Below, piece after piece: positions 1-5,760 of a stretch of 5,831 nt of DNA. The stretch comes from Ignavibacteriales bacterium (GTDB lineage Bacteria; Bacteroidota; Ignavibacteria; Ignavibacteriales; Melioribacteraceae), in NCBI GenBank assembly GCA_007280825.1, contig QYQI01000071.1:1-5831 (forward strand), in the 5' to 3' direction. A model generated the notes under the pieces. That model saw only the letters and a program-made list of their open reading frames with translations, was not told where the DNA came from and made no database searches. Numbering within the stretch: the stretch's first letter is position 1; every line of letters starts with the position of its first letter. The position numbers and the translations under genes were made by a program.

Positions 1-96
1 ATTTACAACTATCCAATAATTAGAAACTCGGATGTTTATAAGATCTTAGCAAGATGTTTGGAATATATTACTTCAGATGAAAATAGAATTAGATGA
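1..96 (+). CDS. C-terminal end of an unidentified protein (5' end outside the window)
   Basis: Frame 1 is open from the first base to a TGA at 94-96 and encodes the last 31 residues of a protein. The other two plus-strand frames meet stops within the first 21 bases. The peptide has an ordinary soluble-protein composition, with a helix-like stretch around DVYKILARCLEYI. It contains no motif I can assign to a family. It ends 7 bases before the stop of the convergent mtgA gene, a normal tail-to-tail arrangement, and no terminator hairpin lies between the two. A run of 31 open codons can occur by chance in AT-rich DNA, so the gene is probable rather than certain. Sequence to the left would settle it. 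Confidence 0.45.
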   Translation: MYNYPIIRNSDVYKILARCLEYITSDENRIR

Positions 97-103
97 TGTG
101 CTA

Positions 104-811
104 TTAGTAAGAAATATATTCTTTTAAAATATCTACCCCACCAATTAGATTCATTTGCTGTAAAATATTATCGCGCCTATGTATTAGATAACCGCTTGGT
201 CTGCGTGGATCGCGTTTGGTTGGATTTGGCAATACTGCAATTATAGTTGCGGCTTCTGTGGAATTTAGTTTTATAGAAGGTTTTCCATAATAAATTTTTG
301 AAGCGGTTTCAATCCCATATATTTCATTTCCCATCTCTGCAATATTTAAATATACTTCGATAATTCTTTCCTTACTCCAAAGTAATTCCAACATCAAAGT
401 GTAATAAGCTTCAAATCCTTTACGGATAATATTTTTACCAGACCATAAGAACATATTTTTTGCAACTTGCATAGAGACTGTACTTGCCCCGCGAATTTTT
501 TTTTGATGTTCATTTTCTTTCATCGCTTTTTCAATTTGCTCAAAATCAAATCCGAAATGTTCAAAAAATTTTTGATCCTCAGATGCAATAACAGCAAGCG
601 CTGCATATTTTGAAACGTTTTGGACAGATACGGATTTTTGTTTTACATCTGAAAAGGAGATCAATCCTAAAAACGGATCTGTTTTAGAATTAATGAATGC
701 GGAAACAGGCGGGTCAATTATTCTAAAGAAGAGTATTATGAAAATTGAAAGTGCCGTATAGATAGCAATTAAAGAAGCTAAAAATTTGACGATCTTGAGG
801 GGTATTTTCAT
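104..811 (-). CDS. mtgA: Monofunctional biosynthetic peptidoglycan transglycosylase (GT51)
   Basis: This enzyme polymerises lipid II into glycan strands on the outer face of the inner membrane, without a transpeptidase domain. The 235 residues match the usual MtgA length. One hydrophobic segment at about residues 8-30 serves as a signal anchor. The GT51 motifs follow in order: EDQKFFEHFGFD at 78-89 with the probable catalytic Glu78; GASTVSMQVAKN at 108-119; RKGFE at 130-134; and ELLWSKERIIEVYLN at 142-156 with the second conserved Glu142. The tail has the MtgA-typical AVLPNP (192-197) and RRPSGY. The start is forced: a TAG lies two codons upstream in frame and the next Met is residue 96. No Shine-Dalgarno is visible, unlike at ferritin, L28 and the peptidase. 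The gene is divergent from ferritin and convergent with the fragment at 1-96. The family call is secure. Confidence 0.95.
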   Translation of the reverse strand: MKIPLKIVKFLASLIAIYTALSIFIILFFRIIDPPVSAFINSKTDPFLGLISFSDVKQKSVSVQNVSKYAALAVIASEDQKFFEHFGFDFEQIEKAMKENEHQKKIRGASTVSMQVAKNMFLWSGKNIIRKGFEAYYTLMLELLWSKERIIEVYLNIAEMGNEIYGIETASKIYYGKPSIKLNSTEAATIIAVLPNPTKRDPRRPSGYLIHRRDNILQQMNLIGGVDILKEYISY

Positions 812-919
812 TTTCTAATAAGAATTTTTAACCATAATAAATTTAATGACTTTAGAATGAACATACTTAAAATTTATTACAGAAATAAAGCGATAATTAG
901 AACTAAATCTGATACGGAT

Positions 920-947
920 TTGTTAATTAAATAGTAAGTTGAATAAT
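920..947 (+). promoter_or_regulatory. Possible sigma-70-like promoter of the ferritin gene
   Basis: TTGTTA at 920-925 and AATAAT at 942-947 are separated by 16 bases and match four and five of six positions of the -35 and -10 consensus. Transcription would begin near 954, giving a leader of about 28 bases. The region is very AT-rich, so chance matches are easy, and no Bacteroidetes-type TAnnTTTG element stands out in this gap. The right end overlaps the inverted repeat at 947-965. Confidence 0.35.
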
Positions 948-965
948 AAGAAATCAAATTTCTTA
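947..965. repeat. 19-bp inverted repeat ahead of ferritin, possible operator
   Basis: TAAGAAAT (947-954) and ATTTCTTA (958-965) are perfect 8-base inverted arms around CAA. Read as 9-1-9, the 19 bp has one mismatched pair. The repeat ends 5 bases before the ferritin Shine-Dalgarno GAGAGG at 971-976 and touches the candidate -10 element. A repressor bound here would block ferritin transcription. The length equals that of a classical Fur box, but the bases do not match the Fur or PerR consensus, so the binding protein is unknown. It might instead be a weak AT-rich hairpin in the leader RNA. Confidence 0.4.
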
Positions 966-981
966 ACAATGAGAGGTTCAA

Positions 982-1473
982 ATGATATCCGATAAAATGC
1001 AAAAAGCATTGAATGAACAAATCAATGCGGAATTATTTTCATCATATTTATATTTATCAATGTCGACTTATTTTGAGAGTGAAAACTGGCTTGGATTTTC
1101 AAAATGGATGCAAGTTCAATCACAAGAAGAATACAGTCATGCAATGAAATTTATTAAATATTTAAATGATGTAGATGGAAGAGTTTTACTTGATGGCATA
1201 GAAAAACCAAAATCAAAGTGGAAAACGCCGCTGGAGGTTTTTGAAGAATCTCATAAACATGAGCTCTACATTACCGAAAGGATTAACAGTCTTGCCGGAT
1301 TAGCGGTACAAGAAAAAGATTATTCAACAAGTCTATTTCTAAATTATTTCATAACAGAACAGGTTGAAGAAGTCTCAACGGTTGCTCAAATTGTCCACAA
1401 ATTCAAATTATTGAATGATAACAAAACTTCCCTATTCCTTCTCGATCGTGAGCTAGGAATGAGGGCCCAATAA
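982..1473 (+). CDS. ftnA: Non-haem ferritin, H-type (bacterial FtnA family)
   Basis: This cytoplasmic iron-storage protein oxidises Fe(II) at a di-iron centre and stores it as a ferric mineral; the family forms 24-subunit shells. Its 163 residues are the family's normal size. The ferroxidase residues sit at the same numbers as in E. coli FtnA: Glu17, Tyr24, Glu50, His53, Glu94, Gln127 and Glu130, with Glu49, Glu126 and Glu129 for the third iron site. The absence of a haem-ligand Met in the bacterioferritin context argues for FtnA rather than Bfr. The ATG start has GAGAGG five bases upstream. A terminator follows the stop, so the gene is probably monocistronic. Iron or redox control through the inverted repeat at 947-965 is possible but unproven. 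Confidence 0.96.
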   Translation: MISDKMQKALNEQINAELFSSYLYLSMSTYFESENWLGFSKWMQVQSQEEYSHAMKFIKYLNDVDGRVLLDGIEKPKSKWKTPLEVFEESHKHELYITERINSLAGLAVQEKDYSTSLFLNYFITEQVEEVSTVAQIVHKFKLLNDNKTSLFLLDRELGMRAQ

Positions 1474-1490
1474 TCTTTTAATTGCTTTAC

Positions 1491-1519
1491 AAAGGCGGCT
1501 ATTCAGCCGCTTTTTTTTT
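1491..1519 (+). terminator. Rho-independent terminator of ferritin
   Basis: GCGGCT (1495-1500) and AGCCGC (1505-1510) form a perfect six-pair GC-rich stem with the loop ATTC. Nine consecutive T follow (1511-1519), and an A-run at 1491-1493 can lengthen the stem. It lies 17 bases after the ferritin stop and separates ferritin from rpmB. Confidence 0.92.
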
Positions 1520-1536
1520 ATTTGTTCAAAAATTTT

Positions 1537-1564
1537 TTCGTTAAGATATTTTTTACTATTTTTC
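1537..1564 (+). promoter_or_regulatory. Possible Bacteroidetes-type promoter of rpmB
   Basis: TATTTTTC at 1557-1564 matches seven of eight positions of the TAnnTTTG -7 element. The upstream -33 element is degenerate (TTCG at 1537-1540, about 16 bases away). The gene must have a promoter between the ferritin terminator and its ATG, and this is the best candidate in those 77 bases. The call is tentative. Confidence 0.3.
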
Positions 1565-1596
1565 GCCACCAAAAATCGAATTAAAGAGGTTAAAAA

Positions 1597-1836
1597 ATGG
1601 CTAGAAGATGTCAAGTATCTGGCATTGGTCCGGTGGCCGGGAACAGTATTTCTCACGCACATAATAAAACAAAGAAAAGATTTCTGCCAAATCTTCAGAA
1701 AAAAAGAATTTGGGTAAAAGAATTGAATAAATTTGTTACAGTAAAAGTTTCTGCAAGTGCATTGAGGACTATATCCAAGAACGGAACATCCCAAATTGCA
1801 AAACTTGTAAATGAGAAAAAGATTAAGGTTAGATAA
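1597..1836 (+). CDS. rpmB: 50S ribosomal protein L28 (bL28)
   Basis: bL28 is a small basic protein of the large ribosomal subunit. The family signature is clear: the N-terminus MARRCQVSG, then GP.AGN.ISHAHNKTKKRF (about 11-29), LPNLQKK (30-36), and the central VSASALRTI (51-59). The 79 residues are the usual length. Only Cys5 is present, so this is the version without the four-cysteine zinc site. The ATG at 1597 has AAGAGG seven bases upstream (1584-1589). The gene stands alone between two terminators. In many Bacteroidetes rpmB is followed by rpmG (L33), but here the next gene is a peptidase with its own promoter. Confidence 0.97.
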   Translation: MARRCQVSGIGPVAGNSISHAHNKTKKRFLPNLQKKRIWVKELNKFVTVKVSASALRTISKNGTSQIAKLVNEKKIKVR

Positions 1837-1857
1837 ACTTTAGTTTCTCGAAAGAAG

Positions 1858-1887
1858 ACCCCCGATTAAATGGGGGTTTTTTGTTTT
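1858..1887 (+). terminator. Rho-independent terminator of rpmB
   Basis: CCCCC (1859-1863) pairs with GGGGG (1872-1876) around an eight-base AT-rich loop. TTTTTTGTTTT follows at 1877-1887. It starts 21 bases after the L28 stop and lies just ahead of the peptidase promoter. Confidence 0.88.
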
Positions 1888-1899
1888 AAAAAGATTGCA

Positions 1900-1930
1900 T
1901 TGATTTTAGCAAAGTGGACTAATAACTTTG
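1900..1930 (+). promoter_or_regulatory. Bacteroidetes-type promoter of the M28 peptidase gene
   Basis: TAACTTTG at 1923-1930 matches the Bacteroidetes -7 consensus TAnnTTTG at every fixed position. A TTG at 1900-1902 lies 20 bases upstream, where the -33 element belongs. Transcription would start near 1936, leaving a leader of about 20 bases that holds little more than the ribosome binding site. The position directly after the rpmB terminator fits an independent transcription unit. Confidence 0.62.
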
Positions 1931-1944
1931 CCCGAACAAAACTC

Positions 1945-1950
1945 GAGAGG
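1945..1950 (+). promoter_or_regulatory. Ribosome binding site that fixes a TTG start
   Basis: GAGAGG lies five bases before the TTG at 1956, the same sequence and spacing as at ferritin (971-976). The first in-frame ATG is codon 21, with no comparable site before it, and starting there would remove the signal peptide. TTG is therefore the better start. Confidence 0.75.
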
Positions 1951-1955
1951 ATAAA

Positions 1956-3365
1956 TTGAATCAAAAAATAAATTTGCCATTACTTACCATTTCTACCTTT
2001 ACAATTTTATTCTCAATGGAAATAAAATTACAAGCACAGCAATTGCCACCAGATAAAATCCAAAACTATAATGAGATTGCCGGTAAAATTGTTCGTTCTG
2101 CATTATTAGATAAAAAAGGTTACGAATGGTTAAATGAATTATGTTCGATTGGTCCAAGGTTAAGCGGATCTGAAAATTCTTCTAAAGCAATTTCGTGGGC
2201 TAAAAATAAAATGAGTGAATGTGGTTTCGATTCTGTCTGGCTGCAACCGGTTATGGTTCCTAAGTGGGTAAGAGGAAAAATTGAAAAGGCATACATTTCA
2301 AAATCAAAAAAATATTTGAACAAAAAAATAACCATTGTTTCCTATGGCGGAAGCATTGGTACTTCAAAAGCGGGAATCTCCGGGCAAGTAATTGAAGTTA
2401 GAGGATTAGATGAAGTTAAAAATCTTGGTGACAAAGCAAAAGGTAAAATTGTTTTTTATAACCGTCCATTTGATAACGGTTTACTAAACACATTTGAAGG
2501 TTATGGAAAAGCAGTTGATCAAAGAATTAATGGAGCTATAGAAGCTTCAAAGATTGGTGCTGCTGCTGTAATTGTTCGGTCTGTTCAATCTAGTTATGAC
2601 AACATTCCACATACCGGCGTTATGCTTTATGAAGATAATGTTAAACAAATTCCAAGTGCGGCTATAAGTGTGATAGATGCTGATTTTTTAAGTAAAGCGA
2701 TTCAGTCTGAACCTAATCTTAACATAACCATAAAAATGGATTGCAAAAGTTTTCCTGATGTTGAATCATACAATGTAATTGGGCAATTAACCGGCGGCGA
2801 AAAACCAAATGAAGTTATCGTAGTTGGCGGTCATTTTGATAGCTGGGACAAAGGATGCGGAGCTCATGACGACGGCGCTCCATGTCTCCAAACGATGGAA
2901 GCTTTGAATTTATTAAAACGACTAAACATCAAACCAAAGAGAACCATTCGTTGTGTTCTTTTTATTAATGAAGAAAATGGTTTGCGTGGAGGAATTGAGT
3001 ACGGAAAATTTTCCTCTACCTCATCAGAAATTAATTTAGCTGGAATAGAATCCGATCGCGGTGCTTTTACTCCAAGAGGTTTTTCAGTAACAACAGATTC
3101 TCTTTCATTAATGAAAATGCAAAGTTGGTTACCCATATTAAATAAAGCTGATATAGAATGGATTCACAAAGGCGGCAGCGGCTGCGATGTTGGACAAATA
3201 AAAAATGCAAAAGCTCTTTTAGGTTATGTGCCTGATGATCAACGATATATGGATCTTCATCATTCAGATAATGATATTTACACTGCTGTTCATCCAAGAG
3301 AAATGGAACTTGGCTCTGCAGCTATTGCAATCATGAGTTATTTATTAAGCGAAGAAGGATTATAA
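1956..3365 (+). CDS. Exported M28 family zinc metallopeptidase, carboxypeptidase Q-like
   Basis: This is a predicted di-zinc peptidase acting outside the cytoplasm, where it would trim short peptides. A signal sequence covers about residues 1-27: a hydrophobic core from 7 to 21, then a short charged stretch, with probable cleavage after LQA. A PA-type insert spans about 140-265. The M28 catalytic domain supplies the metal ligands: His293 in GGHFDSWD, Asp305 in GAHDDGA (bridging), Glu340 with the catalytic base Glu339 in NEENG, Asp367 in ESDRGA, and His436 in DLHHSDND. The full ligand set suggests an active enzyme. RLSGSENSSKAI near residue 68 and KPKRTIRCVLF at about 327-336 resemble carboxypeptidase Q, as does the total length of 469. 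Substrate specificity cannot be read from sequence. The start codon is TTG, supported by GAGAGG and by the signal peptide. The gene converges on the DUF6600 gene. Confidence 0.9.
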   Translation: MNQKINLPLLTISTFTILFSMEIKLQAQQLPPDKIQNYNEIAGKIVRSALLDKKGYEWLNELCSIGPRLSGSENSSKAISWAKNKMSECGFDSVWLQPVMVPKWVRGKIEKAYISKSKKYLNKKITIVSYGGSIGTSKAGISGQVIEVRGLDEVKNLGDKAKGKIVFYNRPFDNGLLNTFEGYGKAVDQRINGAIEASKIGAAAVIVRSVQSSYDNIPHTGVMLYEDNVKQIPSAAISVIDADFLSKAIQSEPNLNITIKMDCKSFPDVESYNVIGQLTGGEKPNEVIVVGGHFDSWDKGCGAHDDGAPCLQTMEALNLLKRLNIKPKRTIRCVLFINEENGLRGGIEYGKFSSTSSEINLAGIESDRGAFTPRGFSVTTDSLSLMKMQSWLPILNKADIEWIHKGGSGCDVGQIKNAKALLGYVPDDQRYMDLHHSDNDIYTAVHPREMELGSAAIAIMSYLLSEEGL

Positions 3366-3390
3366 AAAAATCCCGCTGCTGCGGGGTTTA
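3364..3390. terminator. Bidirectional terminator between convergent genes
   Basis: CCCGC (3372-3376) pairs with GCGGG (3381-3385) around a TGCT loop. Read on the minus strand, the stem is followed by a run of seven T (complement of 3364-3370), a good terminator for the DUF6600 gene, whose stop is 7 bases upstream. Read on the plus strand, the hairpin starts 6 bases after the peptidase stop but has only a poor T-run (GTTTAATTTA), so termination should be weaker in that direction. Confidence 0.8.
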
Positions 3391-3392
3391 AT

Positions 3393-4613
3393 TTATCTTT
3401 TTCTTTCGGAAGATCTTTCTTTACTAGAACTTTTTTCTGGTGCTCTTTCTCCCCTTTGCGATCTTGGAGTTGATCTTTCAGAACCTGAATCTCTCCGCGG
3501 TTCAATTCTTCTTTCTGTAGTTTGAGATCTTTCTCTTCTATCCGGCTGATTATAAACCGGTTGTCTTTCTCTCTGAGTTTCACGGCTAATTCTTGGAACA
3601 TTTGATCGTTCTCTTTCAGAATTGCTTCTAACTTGATCTTTTTCATTATTACGATTTACTTCGCTGCGAATTCTTCCTTCATCATTTCTTGCTGCATTAC
3701 GTTCAACTGTAACATCCCGTCCTCTTTCAGAATTTCTGTCAGTAGCAATATTTTGATCTCTGTTCCATTCACGTGACATTGGCATTCTTACTTTTTCTCT
3801 TTCGATCGTCGAGCGATTATCTCCTTGCTTAATATCATATTTATCTGCAGTTCGTTCATTAATTACTTCTCTGTCTGATGGTCTATATGAATATATTCTT
3901 TCACCACGTTCAGAACGGACACGATCATAATCTCTGTAATTATCTATCGAAGTAATTTCTCTCTCTGCAATTCGATATCCTGCTTTACGTTCTATGAATG
4001 ATTTATCTATTCCGCCATTAATAATTCTATCTTTATTTGAATAATAATTGTTTCTATATCTAGTGTTCTCAAATATTCTCGAAACTCTTCTGTCATCAAG
4101 TAAGTAATTATTAATTCTGTGATCGCAAAAACGATTGTATGTTACAAAATTCCAATAACTGAAATGAGAATGCCAACCGATAGAAAAATGTATCCCAAAA
4201 TTGATTTCAAAACTTGCGTATGGAGGAAGCGGAGCCCATCCGATATAATCATCATCATAACGCCATTCTACCCAGGCCGGAGCCCAATCATAATCCGGTA
4301 TCCAGATCCATCCATAATAATCATCATTGTACCAGCGACCATAGTGATATGTTACCCAGCCAAATGGTTCATAAGAATCCCAGTACCAGCCGTCTGACGT
4401 CCAACTCCATCTTCCATCGGAATAAGGACGCCATCGGTTGTGAATTCCATTTGGATGCCAAACTACTAAATCATTATCGAGTTGAATCCATTCTCCGTAA
4501 GGTCGTAATGAAGAATAGAAAAAGTTAAAAGAAACCTCAAAGCTTGGATTTGCATCTAACTTAATGCTCATAAAAATGAAGAGCGCGGTTATTAATATTA
4601 TTGTCTTTTTCAT
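3393..4613 (-). CDS. Exported Trp/Tyr-rich DUF6600-type protein with Arg/Glu/Ser-rich tail
   Basis: No biochemical function is known to me for this family. The 406 residues divide into three parts. A signal peptide covers 1-21 (KK, a hydrophobic core, probable cleavage after LDA). An aromatic domain at about 32-131 has 15 Trp between residues 42 and 126, in repeated units such as RPYGEW, DGRWSW, PFGWVTYHYGRW, YYGWIWIP, DWAPAWVEWR and IGWAPLPP; this is the pattern annotated as DUF6600. From about residue 200 to the end the chain is hydrophilic and probably disordered, with 22 Arg and 13 Glu in the last 86 residues. The ATG has GAGAGG six bases upstream. The gene appears monocistronic and ends at the shared terminator. 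A periplasmic or envelope location is inferred from the signal peptide alone. One Cys (163) and no lipobox are present. Confidence 0.8.
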   Translation of the reverse strand: MKKTIILITALFIFMSIKLDANPSFEVSFNFFYSSLRPYGEWIQLDNDLVVWHPNGIHNRWRPYSDGRWSWTSDGWYWDSYEPFGWVTYHYGRWYNDDYYGWIWIPDYDWAPAWVEWRYDDDYIGWAPLPPYASFEINFGIHFSIGWHSHFSYWNFVTYNRFCDHRINNYLLDDRRVSRIFENTRYRNNYYSNKDRIINGGIDKSFIERKAGYRIAEREITSIDNYRDYDRVRSERGERIYSYRPSDREVINERTADKYDIKQGDNRSTIEREKVRMPMSREWNRDQNIATDRNSERGRDVTVERNAARNDEGRIRSEVNRNNEKDQVRSNSERERSNVPRISRETQRERQPVYNQPDRRERSQTTERRIEPRRDSGSERSTPRSQRGERAPEKSSSKERSSERKR

Positions 4614-4619
4614 GATAGA

Positions 4620-4625
4620 CCTCTC
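4620..4625 (-). promoter_or_regulatory. Ribosome binding site of the DUF6600 gene
   Basis: GAGAGG on the minus strand lies six bases before the ATG at 4613, the same motif used by ferritin and the peptidase. It supports the start that provides a signal peptide. GATAG (minus-strand view, from 4638-4634) and CTATC (4618-4614) flank it and could form a five-pair stem with the site in its loop. Confidence 0.75.
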
Positions 4626-4702
4626 AAATAATGCTATCTATTATTGGACAAGTAATATGCCATCGATTTTTAATAAAAATTGTGCAAAATGAGGTTTACA
4701 AT

Positions 4703-4717
4703 ATGAATTGTGTTCAT
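4703..4717. repeat. Short palindrome upstream of the DUF6600 gene
   Basis: ATGAA (4703-4707) and TTCAT (4713-4717) are perfect inverted arms around TTGTG, about 90 bases ahead of the DUF6600 start. It could be an operator half-site pair, but five-base arms arise easily in AT-rich DNA. I see no convincing promoter or terminator elsewhere in the gap 4614-4808. Confidence 0.2.
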
Positions 4718-4808
4718 TCAACAAGACAATTGCTATAATTTTTAAGACAAACCAAACCTTTTAGAAAGATTGTTTATCAATATTCTTAAATCAATTTTTT
4801 ATCAAAAT

Positions 4809-5594
4809 TTATTTCTCTTTTGATTCGGGGAAAGATTTATTCTCAAAAATCTTGAATTCAATATTTAGTGTAACCTCAGATTCAACCGGAACACCATTAT
4901 TCTCTCCGGGTAAAAATTTTGTTTTCTTAACAGCTTCTTGAGCTGCTTCACTGCAGCCAAAGCCCATACCTCTGGCTATTTCAATATTAACAACTTTTCC
5001 TTCCGAACTAATTTTAGTGATCAAACTAACCGTTCCTTCCAGGCCGTAACGCAATGCGTGTTCAGGATAAACTAAATTGTCTTGTATGGATTTCATTCCT
5101 CCAACTGGTTCCGGACATATTCCCACATTGCACTGATAATTGTTTCTGCTACGTTTAATTTTATTTTGCGGAGGATTTATTTTACTAGTATCTGCAGCAA
5201 CTGGATGATAATTGGGATCATAATCAAATAATTGTAATTGCGTTTGAATTCCACTAGAATAATTTGATAGCGTTTTCAGTGTTCCATTTTCATAAAAAAC
5301 TCGATTGGTACCACTTTTCATACCATTTTTAACAAAATATTCTTCTTTTAGTAACCCAGTTTCATAATATTCTTTTACCCAGCCATTTAAAACCCCTTTA
5401 TCAAAATTTTTCTCTGATTTCAATTGTCCGTTTGGATAATACCATATCGCACTTCCATCCAAAATATCATTCACATAAGAAATTTCAGATTGAACAGATC
5501 CATCCGGATAATAACTTTTTACAATTCCATTCTGAGCGGAAGAAATTGAATAGATAGTTAATAAAATCAATAATAATTTAATTGGTTTTAGCAT
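4809..5594 (-). CDS. Exported MORN-repeat protein with TonB C-terminal domain
   Basis: The 261 residues begin with a signal peptide or signal anchor (about 1-20, cleavage likely after ISSA). Four MORN-type (YwqK-like) repeats follow at about 26-115, each with a core like YYPNGQLKSE; examples start at YYPDG (28), YYPNG (52), YYETG (77) and FYENG (100). A linker at about 116-160 contains CNVGIC. The TonB C-terminal domain at about 164-250 has VGGMKSIQDNLVYPEHA, GLEGTVSL, ARGMGFGCSEAA and KFLPGENNGVPV. TonB proteins pass energy from ExbB/ExbD to outer-membrane receptors, but this one lacks the usual Pro/Lys-rich periplasm-spanning region, and no exbBD or receptor is adjacent. Energy transduction is therefore unproven. 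No Shine-Dalgarno precedes the ATG; an in-frame TAA five codons upstream limits the start. I see no terminator hairpin after the gene. Confidence 0.87.
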   Translation of the reverse strand: MLKPIKLLLILLTIYSISSAQNGIVKSYYPDGSVQSEISYVNDILDGSAIWYYPNGQLKSEKNFDKGVLNGWVKEYYETGLLKEEYFVKNGMKSGTNRVFYENGTLKTLSNYSSGIQTQLQLFDYDPNYHPVAADTSKINPPQNKIKRSRNNYQCNVGICPEPVGGMKSIQDNLVYPEHALRYGLEGTVSLITKISSEGKVVNIEIARGMGFGCSEAAQEAVKKTKFLPGENNGVPVESEVTLNIEFKIFENKSFPESKEK

Positions 5595-5623
5595 GATTAA
5601 GAATAAATATTATTATGGTTGAA

Positions 5624-5629
5624 ATTATA
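5624..5629 (-). promoter_or_regulatory. Possible -10 element of the MORN/TonB-C gene
   Basis: The minus strand reads TATAAT exactly, 29 bases before the ATG. The -35 position (CTTTTT) is a poor match and falls in the U-tract of the tRNA terminator. A promoter is needed here because the terminator should stop read-through from the tRNA, but the evidence is a single hexamer in AT-rich DNA. Confidence 0.3.
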
Positions 5630-5639
5630 GTGGCAATAT

Positions 5640-5679
5640 AAAAAAGAAAAAGCCGCAATTCGATATGAACTGCGGCTTT
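5640..5679 (-). terminator. Rho-independent terminator of the tRNA-Val gene
   Basis: On the minus strand AAAGCCGCA (5679-5671) pairs with TGCGGCTTT (5657-5649). Beyond one mismatch, two more A-T pairs close a seven-base loop. T-runs broken by one C follow (complement of 5640-5651). The hairpin begins 6 bases after the tRNA 3' end. Confidence 0.88.
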
Positions 5680-5685
5680 CATTTG

Positions 5686-5760
5686 TGGGGGCTGATGGGT
5701 TCGAACCACCGACCCTCTGCTTGTAAGGCAGATGCTCTGAACCAACTGAGCTAAGCCCCC
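5686..5760 (-). tRNA. tRNA-Val, anticodon UAC
   Basis: The minus strand folds as a complete 75-base cloverleaf. The acceptor stem is GGGGGCT/AGCCCCC with discriminator A at 5686. The D-stem is GCTC/GAGC with GG in its loop. The anticodon stem is TCTGC/GCAGA around CTTACAA, with anticodon TAC at 5725-5723. The T-arm has the loop TTCGAAC and one G-U pair. The UAC anticodon reads valine GUA and related GUN codons, and the body resembles bacterial tRNA-Val. The 3' CCA is not encoded (the following bases on that strand are CAA), so it must be added by CCA transferase. The 71 bases upstream (5761-5831) hold no promoter I can identify with confidence. Confidence 0.97.

Noticed and set aside
947..965. 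Calling the palindrome a Fur box
   Set aside because: The length fits but few positions match the GATAAT-type consensus, so only an unnamed operator can be proposed.
1453..1794. 113-codon open frame on the minus strand across the ferritin terminator and rpmB
   Set aside because: It runs antisense through a clear L28 gene and a terminator, and its translation has no domain-like composition. It is a shadow of real features.
3338..3646. Lys/Glu-rich minus-strand frame overlapping the DUF6600 tail
   Set aside because: The purine-rich coding strand of the Arg/Glu tail produces a Lys/Glu-like reading in the neighbouring frame. It would also run through the shared terminator.
3393..3800. Tandem DNA repeat or CRISPR-like array in the TCTTTC-rich stretch
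   Set aside because: The similarity comes from frequent Arg/Glu/Ser codons in one reading frame; there is no fixed period and there are no spacers.
4119..4528. Two plus-strand open frames opposite the DUF6600 aromatic domain
   Set aside because: They are antisense to a convincing signal-peptide protein; the Ile- and His-rich translations reflect complements of Asp/Tyr/Trp codons.
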